Positions 53,621 to 62,233 of a stretch of DNA of 64,000 bases are shown here, in pieces (the stretch's first letter is position 1; each line of letters starts with the position of its first letter). The position numbers were made by a program, and so were the translations under genes. The DNA is taken from the NCBI RefSeq assembly GCF_905233635.1, contig NZ_CAJODG010000004.1, positions 48,955 through 112,954 on the forward strand, in the 5' to 3' direction. Under the pieces are notes generated by a model. It made no database searches, was not told the DNA's origin, and saw only the letters and a program-made list of their open reading frames with translations. Source of the DNA: Selenomonas sp. AE3005. Lineage in GTDB: Bacteria; Bacillota; Negativicutes; Selenomonadales; Selenomonadaceae.

Positions 53621-53657
53621 AAAATAACCCTACCGCCAACCGCGATAGGGTTATTTT
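53621..53657. terminator. Terminator after rpmB (minus strand)
   Basis: A perfect 12-bp stem AAAATAACCCTA (53621-53632) with TAGGGTTATTTT (53646-53657). It separates rpmB from the recombinase gene. Confidence 0.8.
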
Positions 53658-53693
53658 ATGATATATCAGCTTTTGGTGATATTTATGCGCAAA

Positions 53694-53852
53694 TTAAAGG
53701 GCACGCTGAACCTTACCAGAACGCAGGCAACGCGTGCAGACGCGTACACGCTGGATGTTCGGCTTCCAAGTACGTCTCGTCTTCAGGTGGGAATGGCTGA
53801 CATTGTTGCCAGACAGTTCGCCTTTTGCGCAGATTTCGCAAACACTTGCCAT
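53694..53852 (-). CDS. rpmB: 50S ribosomal protein L28
   Basis: This 52-residue protein starts [20 protein letters not shown] and has [18 protein letters not shown] followed by [14 protein letters not shown], the L28 pattern. Two C-x2-C pairs mark it as the zinc-binding form. It is somewhat shorter than the 60-odd residues usual. AAGGAGGTG lies seven bases ahead of the ATG on the minus strand, the strongest ribosome site in the area. Confidence 0.95.
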   Translation of the reverse strand: MASVCEICAKGELSGNNVSHSHLKTRRTWKPNIQRVRVCTRCLRSGKVQRAL

Positions 53853-53908
53853 GTGTTACACCTCCTTAACCTGTGGGAGCACTAACACTCCTAACACACA
53901 ATAATGGT

Positions 53909-53937
53909 ATTCTAACATAAAAAGGCAGGGGGTGCAA
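53909..53937 (-). promoter_or_regulatory. Promoter for rpmB (minus strand)
   Basis: Read on the minus strand: TTGCAC, 17 bases, TAGAAT. The leader would be about 50 bases. Confidence 0.6.
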
Positions 53938-54004
53938 GTATTTTTACTTGACAGGCCGAAATTTATTTCTGAAAATCTTGCAGAAGGTGCAATCAATGGT
54001 GCAA
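53931..54004 (+). repeat. Three GGTGCAA direct repeats upstream of ldc
   Basis: GGTGCAA occurs at 53931-53937, 53986-53992 and 53998-54004, the last two 12 bases apart, in the 264-base gap between rpmB and ldc. They could be operator half-sites. The rest of the gap (to 54116) is AT-rich with a TATAAT near 54033 that may be the ldc -10. Confidence 0.4.
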
Positions 54005-54116
54005 ATCGGGTTTTTATTACTATTTTATATTGTATAATAGATAAATTTATAATAAAATACGACTATGGGATAAGGTTAGGTCCTAATCTCAAATAAAATA
54101 CGGAATGGGTTGTGTT

Positions 54117-55298
54117 ATGAAAAACTTCAGATTGACAGAGAAAGAAATGAATACGCTGGCTGAGCGTTATCCGACACCGTTTTTGGTGGCATCGCTGGAC
54201 AAAGTTGAGGAGAACTACCAGTTTATGCGCCGTCATCTGCCAAGGGCAGGGGTGTATTACGCAATGAAGGCCAATCCGACACCGCAGGTGCTGCAAAAAT
54301 TGGCGGCATTGGGTTCCCACTTTGATGTGGCGTCTGCCGGGGAAATGGAAATCCTCCATGAGCTCGGTGTCGGCGGTGAACAGATGATATATGCCAATCC
54401 GGTAAAGGACAGGGCAGGACTTAAAGCCGCGGCGGCTTTTGGCGTGCACCGCTTTACCTTTGACGATGAATCAGAAATAGATAAGATGGCTGCGGCTGTG
54501 CCCGGTGCGGACGTACTGGTGCGGATTGCGGTACGCAATAATAAAGCCCTGGTCGATTTAAATACAAAATTTGGTGCGCCGGTGGAAGAGGCCCTCGGGC
54601 TGTTACAAAAGGCACAGGCCGCTGGCCTGCATGCCATGGGTATTTGCTTTCACGTGGGCAGCCAGTCCCTGTCTACGGCCGCCTATGAAGAGGCGCTGCT
54701 GGTGGCACGCAAGCTCTTTGATGATGCTGCAGAAATGGGCATGAAGCTGACGGATTTGGACATTGGCGGCGGTTTCCCTGTACCTGCAGCCGAAGGTCTC
54801 AATGTAGATTTGGCCGCGATGATGGAGGCCATCAACAAGCAGATTGATCGTCTGTTCCCCGATACCGCGGTATGGACGGAACCGGGCCGTTATATGTGCG
54901 GTACGGCTGTAAACCTGGTGACGTCTGTCATCGGCACCAAAAAGCGCGGCGCACAGCCCTGGTATATTTTGGACGAAGGGATTTACGGTTGTTTTTCGGG
55001 TATTATGTACGACCATTGGACATATCCGCTGCATTGCTTTGGCAAGGGGAAAAAGACGCCGGCAACGTTCGGCGGCCCGAGCTGTGATGGTATTGATGTG
55101 CTTTATCGTGACTTTATGACGCCGGAGCTTAAAATCGGGGACAAGGTTCTGGTCACGGAGATGGGCGCTTATACCAGCGTCAGCGCAACACGGTTTAATG
55201 GTTTTTATCTGGCACCGACGATTATTTTTGAGGACGAGCCGGAGTATGCGGACCGTATGCAGGCTGATGATGAACAGGCAGATAAGGCGGCGGTATGA
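54117..55298 (+). CDS. ldc: Lysine/ornithine decarboxylase (fold type III)
   Basis: This 393-residue PLP enzyme makes cadaverine from lysine or putrescine from ornithine. The PLP lysine is K51 in GVYYAMKANPTP, phosphate binding is in DIGGGFPVP, and the catalytic Cys is in FGGPSCDGIDVLYRD. Length and sequence closely match the Selenomonas ruminantium dual-specificity LDC as I recall it. In that organism cadaverine is linked to peptidoglycan and binds SLH proteins. ATG 54117 gives 393 residues; ATG 54105 would add four. A weak GGGTTGTG precedes it. A small gene overlaps its stop. Confidence 0.92.
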   Translation: MKNFRLTEKEMNTLAERYPTPFLVASLDKVEENYQFMRRHLPRAGVYYAMKANPTPQVLQKLAALGSHFDVASAGEMEILHELGVGGEQMIYANPVKDRAGLKAAAAFGVHRFTFDDESEIDKMAAAVPGADVLVRIAVRNNKALVDLNTKFGAPVEEALGLLQKAQAAGLHAMGICFHVGSQSLSTAAYEEALLVARKLFDDAAEMGMKLTDLDIGGGFPVPAAEGLNVDLAAMMEAINKQIDRLFPDTAVWTEPGRYMCGTAVNLVTSVIGTKKRGAQPWYILDEGIYGCFSGIMYDHWTYPLHCFGKGKKTPATFGGPSCDGIDVLYRDFMTPELKIGDKVLVTEMGAYTSVSATRFNGFYLAPTIIFEDEPEYADRMQADDEQADKAAV

Positions 55299-55489
55299 TG
55301 GATATTGCAGAGATAAAACACATGCTCTTTCATGCGCTGACGGAAGAGTCTTTGGAGGAACGGCTGGACCAGGCCAAATCCCAGCAGGAAGTCTATGCTA
55401 TTCTGCAGGAGCTTGATTACTTCACGCTGACAATGGAGGAGTTCCAACAGGGTATCGCTGCCATGCAGGCAGACGCTGAACAGGAATAA
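55295..55489 (+). CDS. Small protein, Nif11-like pattern (tentative)
   Basis: This 64-residue, acidic, helical protein is coupled to ldc by an ATGA overlap. Its core, SLEERLDQAKSQQEVYAILQ followed by ELDYFTLTMEEFQQGI, resembles the Nif11 leader-like domain in spacing (L-x-x-L, then E/D-F/L-T-x-E-E). I am unsure of this match. Alternatively it is a decarboxylase accessory protein. No modification genes are near. Confidence 0.55.
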   Translation: MMDIAEIKHMLFHALTEESLEERLDQAKSQQEVYAILQELDYFTLTMEEFQQGIAAMQADAEQE

Positions 55490-55505
55490 CTTAAACAGCA
55501 TATTA

Positions 55506-55543
55506 AAAGGAGGCCGCGGCTTGATAACCGCCGGCCTCCTTTA
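55506..55543 (+). terminator. Terminator after ldc unit
   Basis: AAAGGAGGCCG (55506-55516) pairs with CGGCCTCCTTT (55532-55542), a perfect 11-bp stem. Confidence 0.82.
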
Positions 55544-55600
55544 CTATTGGCAGCCGCTTACCATGTAAGAGGTGATACAAGTCTTTTTTTTGCTTAACCC

Positions 55601-55629
55601 TTTTCAGAGGGCGGTGTTTGGAGTATAAT
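55601..55629 (+). promoter_or_regulatory. Promoter for hydrogenase operon
   Basis: A consensus TATAAT (55624-55629) has a poor -35 (TTTTCA, 55601-55606) at 17 bases, which may mean activator dependence. Confidence 0.5.
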
Positions 55630-55673
55630 AGCGAAGTTACTGCATTTATTAAAAAATATTTTGGGAGGCAGGT

Positions 55674-57674
55674 ATGGAATTATTGATTACAGCCCTGGGG
55701 CTTTATGCCTTGGGAACTTTGGCAATTATCTGGCCCAAGCGCTTAGAACTAGCCGCACACTATACGGCCATGTGGCTGGCCACGGGTGCCAGTCTTATGG
55801 TGCTATGGGTGGCGTGCCAGTTTTTAGGTCAGGCCGGCTGGGGAATGCCTATTTATAATGATACAATTTGGCAGCTGGGGCGGTATTCGCTGGCGCTTGA
55901 CAGCTGGAGCGCGGCCTTTTTGCTGATTATCGGCCTGTCCGGTGCGGCCGTCAGCATTTATGGTATCGGTTACGGCCGTGGTTATCTGGGCAGCCGTATC
56001 CGTCAGCTGGCCGGCCTGTGGAACCTCTTTATCGAATCCATGGTCATGGTGGTGCTGGCCGGTGACGCCTTTACCTTTATCCTCGCCTGGGAAGTTATGG
56101 CTCTGGTGTCCTTCCTGCTCGTGAATCACGAGAGCGAGAAAAAACAGGTTGTGCATGCTGCTTACCAGTACATGGTAATGACGCATATCGGCACGGCGGC
56201 CATTTTAATTGCCTTCTATATTTTAGGCGGTGGGGCGGCCAGTTTTGCTTTCCGGGATTTGGCACATAGCGAACTGACGCTGCCTTTGCAGCACCTGGCC
56301 TTTGGCTGTGCTTTCGCCGGTTTTGCTTTGAAGTCCGGTCTTATGCCGCTGCATGTCTGGCTGCCAAATGCTCATCCGGCAGCCCCGAGTCATGTGTCAG
56401 CACTGATGAGCGGCGTTATGCTGAAGGTGGCGGTTTATGGTTTTGGCCGCTTTGTCTTTGAGTTTATCGGCGCTGAGGTGCTCGGCTACGGTCTGGTGGT
56501 TATGGTCATCGGTCTGTTGTCAGCTTTCCTGGGCGTGCTGTACGCGTCCATGGAAAAGGATATGAAACGTATTCTGGCTTATTCCTCCGTGGAGAACATG
56601 GGCATTATCTTTGCGGCCTTTGGCTGCGGTATGGTACTTACGGCCCTGGGGCACAGCCGTCTGGCTATGGTAGCGTTCACGGCGGTGCTGGTGCATTCCG
56701 TAGCCCACAGCCTGATGAAATGCCTGCTCTTTATGAGTGCCGGTTCGGTTATGCACGCTACGGGCACACGTAATATTGAAAAGCTGGGCGCGCTGGCAGA
56801 GAAAATGCCCTGGACGGCGGCTTTTACCCTCGTCGGTTCCATGTCCCTGGCCTCTCTGCCCCTTACGGCCGGTCTGGCAGGGGAGTGGCTGACACTGCAG
56901 AGCATGATGACGCTGGCGTTTCAGGCTGCCTCCACAGAGATGCGCCTGCTCGTAATTTTTGCTTTCGTTCTGTTGGGGCTGACGGGGGCATTGGCCCTCG
57001 GCTGCTTTGTACGGCTTTACGGCGTGGCCTTCCTGGGACGCCGTCGTTCCGGACTTGTCTTAAAAGCGCATGAAATGCCTTTTTCCATGCTGCTGGGCAT
57101 GGGGATTGAGGCTGTGGCCATCATCGTCGTCGGCATAATGCCGGCACCCTTTGTCAATATGATGCGTACTGTACTGGTGACTGATGGCGAGGCCATGCCC
57201 GGGGGCAATTTCCTGGGTATCTGGTGGGACGGCGGTCAGTCTGTAGCCCTGTTCAGCCCCTGGCTGATTCTGCTGCTGGCCGGTGTGCTGATAGCGCTGC
57301 TGTGCGCTGCTTTAATCAGCCGGAAAATCGTGGTCACGCAGGACGTTACCTGGAACTGCGGTACGGAACCTACCCGCCGCCAGCAGTACACGGCAACAGG
57401 CTTTTCCAAGCCTTTGCGCCGGGCTTTCGACTTCATTCTGAAACCGCGCCGGGAACGCGTATTTCTGCAGCGTGAGCATGCATATTTCGGGCGCAAGCTG
57501 CAGTATAACCTGCAGATACCTGACCAGTTTACGGACAGGCTCTATCGTCCGGTGCAGCATGTTCTGATTCGCAGTGCAGAAATCCTGCGCAAGCTGCAGC
57601 AGGGCAGTGTGCGCCTGTATATCGGTTACACTATGCTGGCTATGGTAGTGGTTCTTCTTTGGGGGGCGATGTGA
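55674..57674 (+). CDS. hyfB: Group-4 hydrogenase membrane subunit HyfB-like (NuoL/MrpA family)
   Basis: This 666-residue protein has about 15 membrane helices. The proton-channel family block is LAWEVMALVSFLLVNHE, with LKSGLMPLHVWLPNAHPAAP and VSALMSGVMLKVAVYGFGRF carrying the conserved Lys residues, and EKDMKRILAYSSVENMGIIF. The C-terminal part includes a hydrophilic stretch (WNCGTEPTRRQQYTATGFSK) typical of HyfB/HycC. It should pump or channel protons in a membrane-bound hydrogenase. GGGAGGCAGG precedes the ATG. First gene of a six-gene operon. Confidence 0.92.
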   Translation: MELLITALGLYALGTLAIIWPKRLELAAHYTAMWLATGASLMVLWVACQFLGQAGWGMPIYNDTIWQLGRYSLALDSWSAAFLLIIGLSGAAVSIYGIGYGRGYLGSRIRQLAGLWNLFIESMVMVVLAGDAFTFILAWEVMALVSFLLVNHESEKKQVVHAAYQYMVMTHIGTAAILIAFYILGGGAASFAFRDLAHSELTLPLQHLAFGCAFAGFALKSGLMPLHVWLPNAHPAAPSHVSALMSGVMLKVAVYGFGRFVFEFIGAEVLGYGLVVMVIGLLSAFLGVLYASMEKDMKRILAYSSVENMGIIFAAFGCGMVLTALGHSRLAMVAFTAVLVHSVAHSLMKCLLFMSAGSVMHATGTRNIEKLGALAEKMPWTAAFTLVGSMSLASLPLTAGLAGEWLTLQSMMTLAFQAASTEMRLLVIFAFVLLGLTGALALGCFVRLYGVAFLGRRRSGLVLKAHEMPFSMLLGMGIEAVAIIVVGIMPAPFVNMMRTVLVTDGEAMPGGNFLGIWWDGGQSVALFSPWLILLLAGVLIALLCAALISRKIVVTQDVTWNCGTEPTRRQQYTATGFSKPLRRAFDFILKPRRERVFLQREHAYFGRKLQYNLQIPDQFTDRLYRPVQHVLIRSAEILRKLQQGSVRLYIGYTMLAMVVVLLWGAM

Positions 57675-57675
57675 T

Positions 57676-58551
57676 ATGGTAATGGATATAATGATAGCAG
57701 CCGGTCAGGCTGTACTGTTGCTGTGTTTGGCACCGCTGATTGTTGGGATTATCAACAAGACCAAAGCAATCCTGCAGAAACGGCGGGGGGCCAGTGTATT
57801 TCAGGAATACTTTGACCTGTGGAAGTGGTGGCAGAAGCCTGTCATTGTCACCAAGTATTGCAGCTGGGTGTTTTTGGCAGCGCCGGTGGTGTACCTGGCT
57901 GCCAGCATAATGGCAGCCATGATGCTGCCGGGACTTTTGCAAAACGGTCTGCGCCTCGGTGATGCCTTTGTCTTTGTATATATTCTGGCTTTGGGCCGGT
58001 TCTTTATGACTTTGGGTTCCATGGATTCAGCTACGGCGTTTGGCGGCATGGGCGGTTCCCGGGAAATCTATATTTCCGTACTCGTGGAACCGGCGGTCAT
58101 GCTGGCAATTCTCGTCAATGCCGCACGTTACGGCTCTACAACCTTGTCACAGATGGTCATTGACTACAACGCTTTTTACTTTACTGTGCCGGCGGTAATG
58201 GCAGGCGTGGCCTTTTTCCTGGTCATGCTGGCTGAAAACAGCCGCCTGCCGGTGGATAACCCGGACACCCATCTGGAACTGACCATGATTCATGAGTGCA
58301 TGACGCTGGAGTATTCGGGACGCCTGCTGACCTTTATACATTGGGGCAGCATGTTAAAGATACTTTCCTTTCTGGTGCTCTTTGGGGCGCTCTATATGCC
58401 CCTGCCACTGCCGATAGCTGTGAAGGTGCTGCTGAGTGCTGTGCTTATCGGTCTGGTGGAAACGCTGAACAACAAAATGCGCCTGTTTAAAGTACGCGTA
58501 TATCTGTCGGCAGCTGTCGTCATGCTGGCGGTAGCTTTTATTGCCCAGTAA
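57676..58551 (+). CDS. hyfC: Hydrogenase membrane subunit HyfC-like (NuoH family)
   Basis: This 291-residue NuoH-like protein anchors the peripheral arm. KTKAILQKRRGASVFQEYFD is the cytoplasmic loop 1 signature, and AENSRLPVDNPDTHLELTMI is the second family block. About eight membrane helices. It starts one base after the hyfB stop, with GGGGGGCGA upstream. Confidence 0.93.
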   Translation: MVMDIMIAAGQAVLLLCLAPLIVGIINKTKAILQKRRGASVFQEYFDLWKWWQKPVIVTKYCSWVFLAAPVVYLAASIMAAMMLPGLLQNGLRLGDAFVFVYILALGRFFMTLGSMDSATAFGGMGGSREIYISVLVEPAVMLAILVNAARYGSTTLSQMVIDYNAFYFTVPAVMAGVAFFLVMLAENSRLPVDNPDTHLELTMIHECMTLEYSGRLLTFIHWGSMLKILSFLVLFGALYMPLPLPIAVKVLLSAVLIGLVETLNNKMRLFKVRVYLSAAVVMLAVAFIAQ

Positions 58552-58566
58552 GAAAGGAGTAAGTAA

Positions 58567-59193
58567 GTGGAATATATAGTAGTTCTGCTCCTGTTTGTGG
58601 TTGTTATGCAAACAAGGGTAATGGAATTGCGCCGCTCAGTGGTCTGCCTGATGATTCAGTCGGGACTTATTGCCAGTGCCTGCATAGTGGTGGGGCTCAA
58701 TCATGGCCTCTGGCATGCGCTGGTACCCTGCCTGCTGACGATTGGGGTTAAAGTCATTTTCATTCCGGGCACGATGCTGCGCTTAATTGATAAAATCACC
58801 GATGACCGGGAGATTTTTTCCAATATAAATGTAAACTATGCAACGCTGGCAGCGGCAGCCTTTTTGGTGCTGGGTTATATTCTTGCCGGGCGTTTCCTGC
58901 TGGCACCTATCGCCAGGGATATCTTTGCTGCTACCATCATGATGATTATGACGGGGCTGGCGCTGATGGTAATGCGCCGCCGCGCTATTTTGCAGATGTG
59001 TGGTCTTATCACGCTGGAAAACGGGATTTACCTGCTCGGCCTGATTATCACGCAGGGCCTGCCGCTCGTGGTGGAGCTGGGTGTGTTTCTCGATGTGCTC
59101 ATCGCTGTCGTGGTGCTCGTCATTCTGACCAACCGTATGAGCCTGTCCTTTATGACCACGGATACCACGGTTATGAAAAAGTTGAAAGGGTGA
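58567..59193 (+). CDS. hyfE: Hydrogenase membrane subunit HyfE-like
   Basis: This 208-residue protein with about six helices resembles HyfE/NuoK-type subunits (TLENGIYLLGLIITQGLPLV with VELGVFLDVLIAVVVLVILT). The GTG start has AAAGGAG seven bases ahead. In Hyf of E. coli it couples HyfB and HyfF modules. Confidence 0.9.
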   Translation: MEYIVVLLLFVVVMQTRVMELRRSVVCLMIQSGLIASACIVVGLNHGLWHALVPCLLTIGVKVIFIPGTMLRLIDKITDDREIFSNINVNYATLAAAAFLVLGYILAGRFLLAPIARDIFAATIMMIMTGLALMVMRRRAILQMCGLITLENGIYLLGLIITQGLPLVVELGVFLDVLIAVVVLVILTNRMSLSFMTTDTTVMKKLKG

Positions 59194-59203
59194 GGCAGTA
59201 GTA

Positions 59204-60688
59204 ATGGAATTATATTATATTTTGGCACTGCCACCCATCTTTGCCATGGTGGCAGCCAGCAATGTGCTCAGTCTGTCTGTACTGCACTGGGCTGACAGAC
59301 TGACGGCCTGTGCCGTCTTTGGCTGTATATTGTCCTTAGGAGCGCATTTTGCCCCCTCAGAACCCCTGCGTCTGAATTATTTTATGGTAGACGCGTTCAG
59401 CCTTTGGATGCTGTTCATCATCGGCCTGCTGTATCTGGCCTTTGCCTGGACCAGCAAGGCCTATCTGGAGCGTGATACCAATATCCGCTATGGTTACCTG
59501 CGCCGCTTTACACATTTGGAAGGCCGTTTTTACGCGCTGTCCCATCTCTTTGTCTGGACGATGATGCTGGTGGTGACGGTGGACAGCCTGGGACTGATGT
59601 GGGTGACGATTGAGGCCACTACGCTCGTATCGGCGCTGCTCGTAGCGTTTAAATTTACCCGTACTTCCTTGGAGGCAGCCTGGAAGTATGTTATGGTCTG
59701 CATCGTGGGTATCTGTCTGGCGCTCTTAGGTACGATTATCGTTTATTATGGCCAGCTGCAGGCTTTGGGCGACACCGCACCGCTTAACTGGGAGTTCTTG
59801 AGCGAACACGCGGCAATGCTGGACCCTGATGTAGCTAAGATGGCGTTTTGTTTTCTCTTTGTGGGCTATGGTACGAAAATCGGTCTGGCCCCCATGCACG
59901 CCTGGCTGCCGGACGCTCATTCCGAGGCACCGGCCCTGACCAGCGGCCTGCTTTCCGGGGCGCTCTGTATCTGTGCCCTGTACGTATTGCTGCGTGCTAC
60001 GGTTGTTTTAATGCCGGCTGTAGGCCTGGACTTCATCAGCAATATGTATATCTACTTCGGCCTCTTTACCATTGCTCTGGCCGTACCGTTTGTGGTGGTG
60101 CAGCGCGATGTAAAACGCATGCTGGCGTATTCCTCCATGGAAAACTTCGGCCTGCTGGCCGCCGGCTTTGGCCTGTTTATGCCGCTGGCTGCCGAGGCCT
60201 CCCTGCTGCATATGTTCAACCATGCACTCGTTAAGTACATGTTGTTCTATACGGCAGGTACAATTATGGAAACTTATGCCACAAAAAACATGATGCGCAT
60301 TCATGGCATGATGCAGCAGGCACCACGGACAGCGATGTTCTGGCTGCTGGGCATCGTGGGCATTTTAGGTATGCCGCCCATGGGGGTATTCTTCAGTAAG
60401 TTCTTTATCATCGCGTCGTTCTTCGAAAATAATCACCCGTATCTGGGTATTATGGCGCTGCTTTTCCTGGCTGGCATGCTCTTTGGTATTCTTTACCATG
60501 CCATGCGTATGCTGGGGGGCAAGCCCAGCCGCAAATCGGCCGGCGAGCTGCTGGGCCGTCTGGATATGACGGTGCTTATCATCATGCTGGCAGGCAGCGG
60601 CCTTATCAGTGCTTTTGCTTATGAAATTCCGTATGTCGGCACTATTCTGACGGCAGCGGCACAGATTGTCCTGGGAGGTGTACACTAA
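59204..60688 (+). CDS. hyfF: Hydrogenase membrane subunit HyfF-like (NuoM/N family)
   Basis: This 494-residue antiporter-like subunit has about 14 helices. The conserved blocks are VTIEATTLVSALLVAFKFTR, GYGTKIGLAPMHAWLPDAHS (Lys in TM7-8) and QRDVKRMLAYSSMENFGLLA. It is the second proton-translocating subunit of the operon. Its stop overlaps the hyfG start (TAATG). Confidence 0.92.
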   Translation: MELYYILALPPIFAMVAASNVLSLSVLHWADRLTACAVFGCILSLGAHFAPSEPLRLNYFMVDAFSLWMLFIIGLLYLAFAWTSKAYLERDTNIRYGYLRRFTHLEGRFYALSHLFVWTMMLVVTVDSLGLMWVTIEATTLVSALLVAFKFTRTSLEAAWKYVMVCIVGICLALLGTIIVYYGQLQALGDTAPLNWEFLSEHAAMLDPDVAKMAFCFLFVGYGTKIGLAPMHAWLPDAHSEAPALTSGLLSGALCICALYVLLRATVVLMPAVGLDFISNMYIYFGLFTIALAVPFVVVQRDVKRMLAYSSMENFGLLAAGFGLFMPLAAEASLLHMFNHALVKYMLFYTAGTIMETYATKNMMRIHGMMQQAPRTAMFWLLGIVGILGMPPMGVFFSKFFIIASFFENNHPYLGIMALLFLAGMLFGILYHAMRMLGGKPSRKSAGELLGRLDMTVLIIMLAGSGLISAFAYEIPYVGTILTAAAQIVLGGVH

Positions 60689-62220
60689 TGGCAGATGAAA
60701 TATGGCAGCTTAAGACTGTCAAACCCAAGGCCCTGAAGGGGACGGCAAATATCCTGTCCAACGGTGGCAAAAATCCCTTGACAGCGATGTTTGGCCGTGA
60801 CGAATCAGAAAATCCTGACGTACAGGGCTATGCTATCTATGTGGTCTTTGAAAATCTGGCCGAGCATAGGCTGGAGGCGGTAAAGGCCATCTTTGAGCCG
60901 GGGGAATCCCTGTGCTATGAATCCTTGACGCCGCTTATCCCGGCTGCGGCCTGGTATGAACGGGAAATTCAGGATATGTTTGGCATTGTGCCCCAGGGAC
61001 ACCCGGACCCGCGTCCGTTGGTACTTCATGATACCTTCCCTGAAGGTTATTATCCCCTGCGAAAAAAAATCGACAAGACGGCGCAAGTGCGCGGCCAGCG
61101 TCGTATGGACATGGCTGTGGCGCGCGGCGAGGGACTCTTTGAAGTTCCGGTAGGGCCGATTCATGCCGGTATCATAGAGCCGGGACATTTCCGTTTCAGT
61201 CAGGCTGGTGAATCCATGCTGCAGCTGGACGCCCGTCTCTTTTACACTCATCGCGGCCTGGAAAAGGTGATGGAGGGGAAATCAGTAACTGAGGCGTTGC
61301 CAATTGTGGAACGCATTTGCGGTGCCTGCTCCGTGGCCAACACCTGGAGCTATTGCCAGGCTGTGGAAAAAATTGCCGGCGTAAAAGTTCCGCGCCGGGC
61401 GGAAATCATCCGCACGCTGCTGGCGGAAGTGGAGCGCATAACCAACCATGTCGGTGACCTCGGCAATATTCCGGCCGGTGTAGGTTTCAATCCGGCTATC
61501 AGCTTGGGCGGCCGCACGAAGGAAATGCTCATGCGCCTGCAGGAGCAGCTGGCCGGCAATCGTTTCCTGCGCGGTGTCATCGTGCCCGGCGGCGTAGCTA
61601 AGGATATTACGCCGGCTCTGGCTGACGCTGTCGAGGCGGCGTTGGAAAAAGCAGCACAGAATGTGGCTGACCTCGACGCAATGTTTGCGCAGCAGGCCAA
61701 TTTCCAAAACCGTATCCGCACGACGGGGAAGGTTCGCAAAACTACGGCTATAGACTTAGCTATGGTAGGGGTAGGGGCCAGAGCCTCCGGCTTTGCCCAT
61801 GACAGCCGCAAGGACTTTGCCTATGGTGTGTATCCGGAACTTGACTTCCAGCTGATTACGGAAACGAGCGGTGATGTAGCTGCCAGATTGGCCGTACGCA
61901 TTCGGGAACTGCGTGAATCCTTTGCAATGGTTAAGGCCTTAATGGCCAAACTTGACCAGTCAACTGACGAGTCAGATTTGACCGTCAATATTGACTGGTC
62001 AAATGTCAGCGGCGAGGGCTGGGGAATCAGCGAATCGGCCCGGGGCAGTGATTTCCACTATGCAGCCCTTATTGATGGCCGAATCGACCGTATTTTTGTC
62101 CGCAGCGCCTCCTATCCCAACTGGCCGGCTGTGACAATCGCCGTACAGGGGGATATCATTCCTGACTTCCCGTTGATAAACAAGAGCTTTGAGCTTTGCT
62201 ATGCTTGTATAGACCGCTGA
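60688..62220 (+). CDS. hyfG: [NiFe]-hydrogenase large subunit HyfG/HycE-like
   Basis: This 510-residue protein fuses a NuoC-like domain (AAWYEREIQDMFGIVPQGHP near residue 87) to a NuoD-like hydrogenase large subunit. The proximal nickel-ligand motif is VERICGACSVANTWSYCQAV (C211 and C214) and the distal one is ELCYACIDR (C504 and C507) at the very C-terminus. Both Cys pairs are present, so a Ni-Fe site is likely and this is not simply Complex I. Two points are odd: position 218 is Asn where group-4 enzymes have a conserved His, and the chain ends exactly where maturation proteases normally cut, with no tail. Confidence 0.9.
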   Translation: MADEIWQLKTVKPKALKGTANILSNGGKNPLTAMFGRDESENPDVQGYAIYVVFENLAEHRLEAVKAIFEPGESLCYESLTPLIPAAAWYEREIQDMFGIVPQGHPDPRPLVLHDTFPEGYYPLRKKIDKTAQVRGQRRMDMAVARGEGLFEVPVGPIHAGIIEPGHFRFSQAGESMLQLDARLFYTHRGLEKVMEGKSVTEALPIVERICGACSVANTWSYCQAVEKIAGVKVPRRAEIIRTLLAEVERITNHVGDLGNIPAGVGFNPAISLGGRTKEMLMRLQEQLAGNRFLRGVIVPGGVAKDITPALADAVEAALEKAAQNVADLDAMFAQQANFQNRIRTTGKVRKTTAIDLAMVGVGARASGFAHDSRKDFAYGVYPELDFQLITETSGDVAARLAVRIRELRESFAMVKALMAKLDQSTDESDLTVNIDWSNVSGEGWGISESARGSDFHYAALIDGRIDRIFVRSASYPNWPAVTIAVQGDIIPDFPLINKSFELCYACIDR

Positions 62221-62233
62221 TTAGGAGAGTATC

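Noticed and set aside
53606..53885. Two plus-strand open frames of 64 and 75 codons
   Set aside because: They are antisense to rpmB, which has a strong ribosome site and an unmistakable L28 sequence on the minus strand.
60688..62220. HyfG-like subunit as a plain Complex I NuoCD
   Set aside because: Both nickel-ligand Cys pairs are present, which Complex I NuoD lacks, and no NADH-module genes accompany it.
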